Assembly (NCBI RefSeq): GCF_003063505.1
Contig: NZ_NERW01000002.1
Location: forward strand, 744,001-808,000
DNA from: Limnohabitans sp. T6-20
GTDB taxonomy: Bacteria > Pseudomonadota > Gammaproteobacteria > Burkholderiales > Burkholderiaceae_C
Reading direction: 5' to 3'
Length of the DNA stretch: 64,000 nt
A program made the position numbers and the translations under genes. A model generated the notes under the pieces. The model saw only the letters and a program-made list of their open reading frames with translations. It searched no databases and had not been told where the DNA came from. Below, one piece after another: positions 63,079 to 64,000 of this stretch; the stretch's first letter is position 1, and each line of letters begins with the position of its first letter.

Positions 63079-63513
63079 TCAGTCTCGCGCCGTCAAGCCG
63101 TGGGCCAAGCCGCCCAAGACAATGCCGCCCAAGGCCCAAAGGATGTCGGTGTTGCCCGTGCCCAAGGCCGCAATCGCGGGGCCGGGGCACACGCCGGACA
63201 ATCCCCAACCCACGCCAAAAATTGCAGAGCCGATCACGGTTTGGCGATTCCAGCTGGCCGGTTGCGTCAGGAACTGCCCGCCCAGCAGGGGGCGACCGAA
63301 CCAGCGCGGAAAACCTTTGTAAGCCAGCATGGCCAAGCCCGCTGCGCCGCCCATGACCAGCATCAAGCCCCAGTCCTGAAAGCGCAAAAAGCTCAAGACC
63401 ACGTCAGGCTGCACCATGGTGGCCAGCGACAGGCCAAAGCCAAACAAGGCCCCGGCGACCAGGGTGACGAGCGCCTTGGGCAGGGACAGTGTGTGAGGAT
63501 TCAGATGGTTCAT
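63079..63513 (-). CDS. YeeE/YedE family, DUF6691-type second subunit
   Basis: A 144-residue membrane protein with about four helices and the motif GVGWGLSGVCPGPAIAALGTG (about 100-120), containing a conserved Cys. Together with the preceding gene it forms a split YeeE/YedE transporter, implicated in thiosulfate or sulfide-related sulfur uptake. The start ATG at 63513 overlaps the upstream stop by 4 bases. Confidence 0.88.
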   Translation of the reverse strand: MNHLNPHTLSLPKALVTLVAGALFGFGLSLATMVQPDVVLSFLRFQDWGLMLVMGGAAGLAMLAYKGFPRWFGRPLLGGQFLTQPASWNRQTVIGSAIFGVGWGLSGVCPGPAIAALGTGNTDILWALGGIVLGGLAHGLTARD

Positions 63514-63992
63514 GCGAGGCCTTTCGTGGTGATGGCCATCAGGTTGGCGGTCATGAAAGCGGTGGCCATGAAGGTCAGCACCGCGCCCAGCGAAGGCAGC
63601 TGCAACGAGCCCAGGCCACAAATGCCGTGACCGGACGTGCAGCCGTTGCCCAAACGCGCACCGTAGCCGACCAAAAAGCCGCCCACCAGCAGCTGCCAAG
63701 CGGGCACGCTGGTGTGCTGCGCTTCACCGCCCGCCAGCGTGAACCGCCAAACCAGTGCCCCCAGCACCACACCCAGCGCGTAAACCAGCCGCCAGTTGCG
63801 GGTGCTGACAAAGCGCTCTTGCTGGAAGAACGCCCGTTTAGACACGAACGACCAACTGCTGGAAAAGACGGAACTCATGCCGCCGACCCAGCCGTTGAAC
63901 AAATACAGCAGCGCCACGCCAGCGCCAATGGTGAGGCCGCCCAGCAGGTAGTGCTGCCAGCCGAGGGGGAAGAGGGTGTCAATCAGAGTCAT
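63510..63992 (-). CDS. YeeE/YedE family membrane protein
   Basis: A 160-residue membrane protein with several helices and the hallmark GARLGNGCTSGHGICGLG (about 110-127), including the conserved cysteines. It is the first half of a two-gene YeeE/YedE unit. Thiosulfate transport is known for some members; here it is inferred. A full start ATG is at 63992, just inside the right edge of the window. Confidence 0.88.
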   Translation of the reverse strand: MTLIDTLFPLGWQHYLLGGLTIGAGVALLYLFNGWVGGMSSVFSSSWSFVSKRAFFQQERFVSTRNWRLVYALGVVLGALVWRFTLAGGEAQHTSVPAWQLLVGGFLVGYGARLGNGCTSGHGICGLGSLQLPSLGAVLTFMATAFMTANLMAITTKGLA

Positions 63993-64000
63993 GGGTCGGG

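Overview
The window looks like a chromosome segment of a betaproteobacterium of the order Burkholderiales, most likely family Comamonadaceae (Limnohabitans/Rhodoferax-like). This rests on gene content: a Bug-family solute receptor, a phasin, a DUF3149 mini-protein, HemP beside ExbB/ExbD/TonB, EF-P with Arg32, and the tig-clpP-clpX-lon order. I see no phage, insertion sequence or CRISPR array. Coding density is high and no gap between genes exceeds about 300 bases.

Layout. 1-6.3 kb: the end of a LivM permease, an alpha/beta hydrolase, a complete FbpABC/AfuABC-type ABC importer and a HAD phosphatase. 6.4-9.1 kb: REP-like repeats, ferrochelatase, a divergent HAD hydrolase and a GST. 9.1-11.1 kb: two squalene/phytoene-synthase-family enzymes in tandem. 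11.1-15.5 kb: an RND efflux adaptor and pump. 15.6-21.7 kb: tRNA-Leu and the protein quality-control block tig, clpP, clpX, lon. 21.7-22.4 kb: a tandemly duplicated tRNA-Gly/tRNA-Cys array. 22.4-26.6 kb: an HTTM-like membrane protein with an unknown partner, a 56-residue basic protein, a MAPEG protein, a second tRNA-Leu, an unknown protein and a UMF1-type MFS carrier. 26.6-37.7 kb: murI, fumarase, a UPF0114 protein, acetyl-CoA synthetase, a Bug receptor, gamma-glutamyltransferase, an SDR, cyclopropane fatty acid synthase and two small membrane proteins. 37.9-40.2 kb: ahpC and ahpF, separated by a chain of RNA hairpins.

40.4-48.7 kb is an iron-acquisition island, mostly on the minus strand. 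It holds a YY-motif ferric-binding protein, a siderophore receptor, a PiuC-type dioxygenase, an FMN alpha-hydroxy-acid oxidase, tonB, exbB, exbD and hemP. A good Fur box lies between the ferric-binding protein and a divergent patatin-like lipoprotein. 48.9-55.1 kb: a phasin, then a tightly overlapped set of HDAC-like deacetylase, thioesterase and nitroreductase, closely followed by a Liv-type importer with fused permeases and no binding protein. 55.1-64 kb: pncB, a CitMHS/NhaD-like antiporter overlapping a 2-hydroxyacid dehydrogenase and rmuC, an MFS carrier, a LOG-family protein, efp and a YeeE/YedE pair.

Most of the window is ordinary core metabolism. The most interesting parts are the Fur-box-linked patatin lipoprotein, the FMN oxidase inside the iron operon, the deacetylase-thioesterase-nitroreductase-Liv block, the HTTM pair, the ahpC-ahpF hairpins, a perfect 21-bp operator before the SDR gene, and REP-like repeats that supply stop codons to two genes. 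All functional calls come from reading motifs and context; no database search was run.
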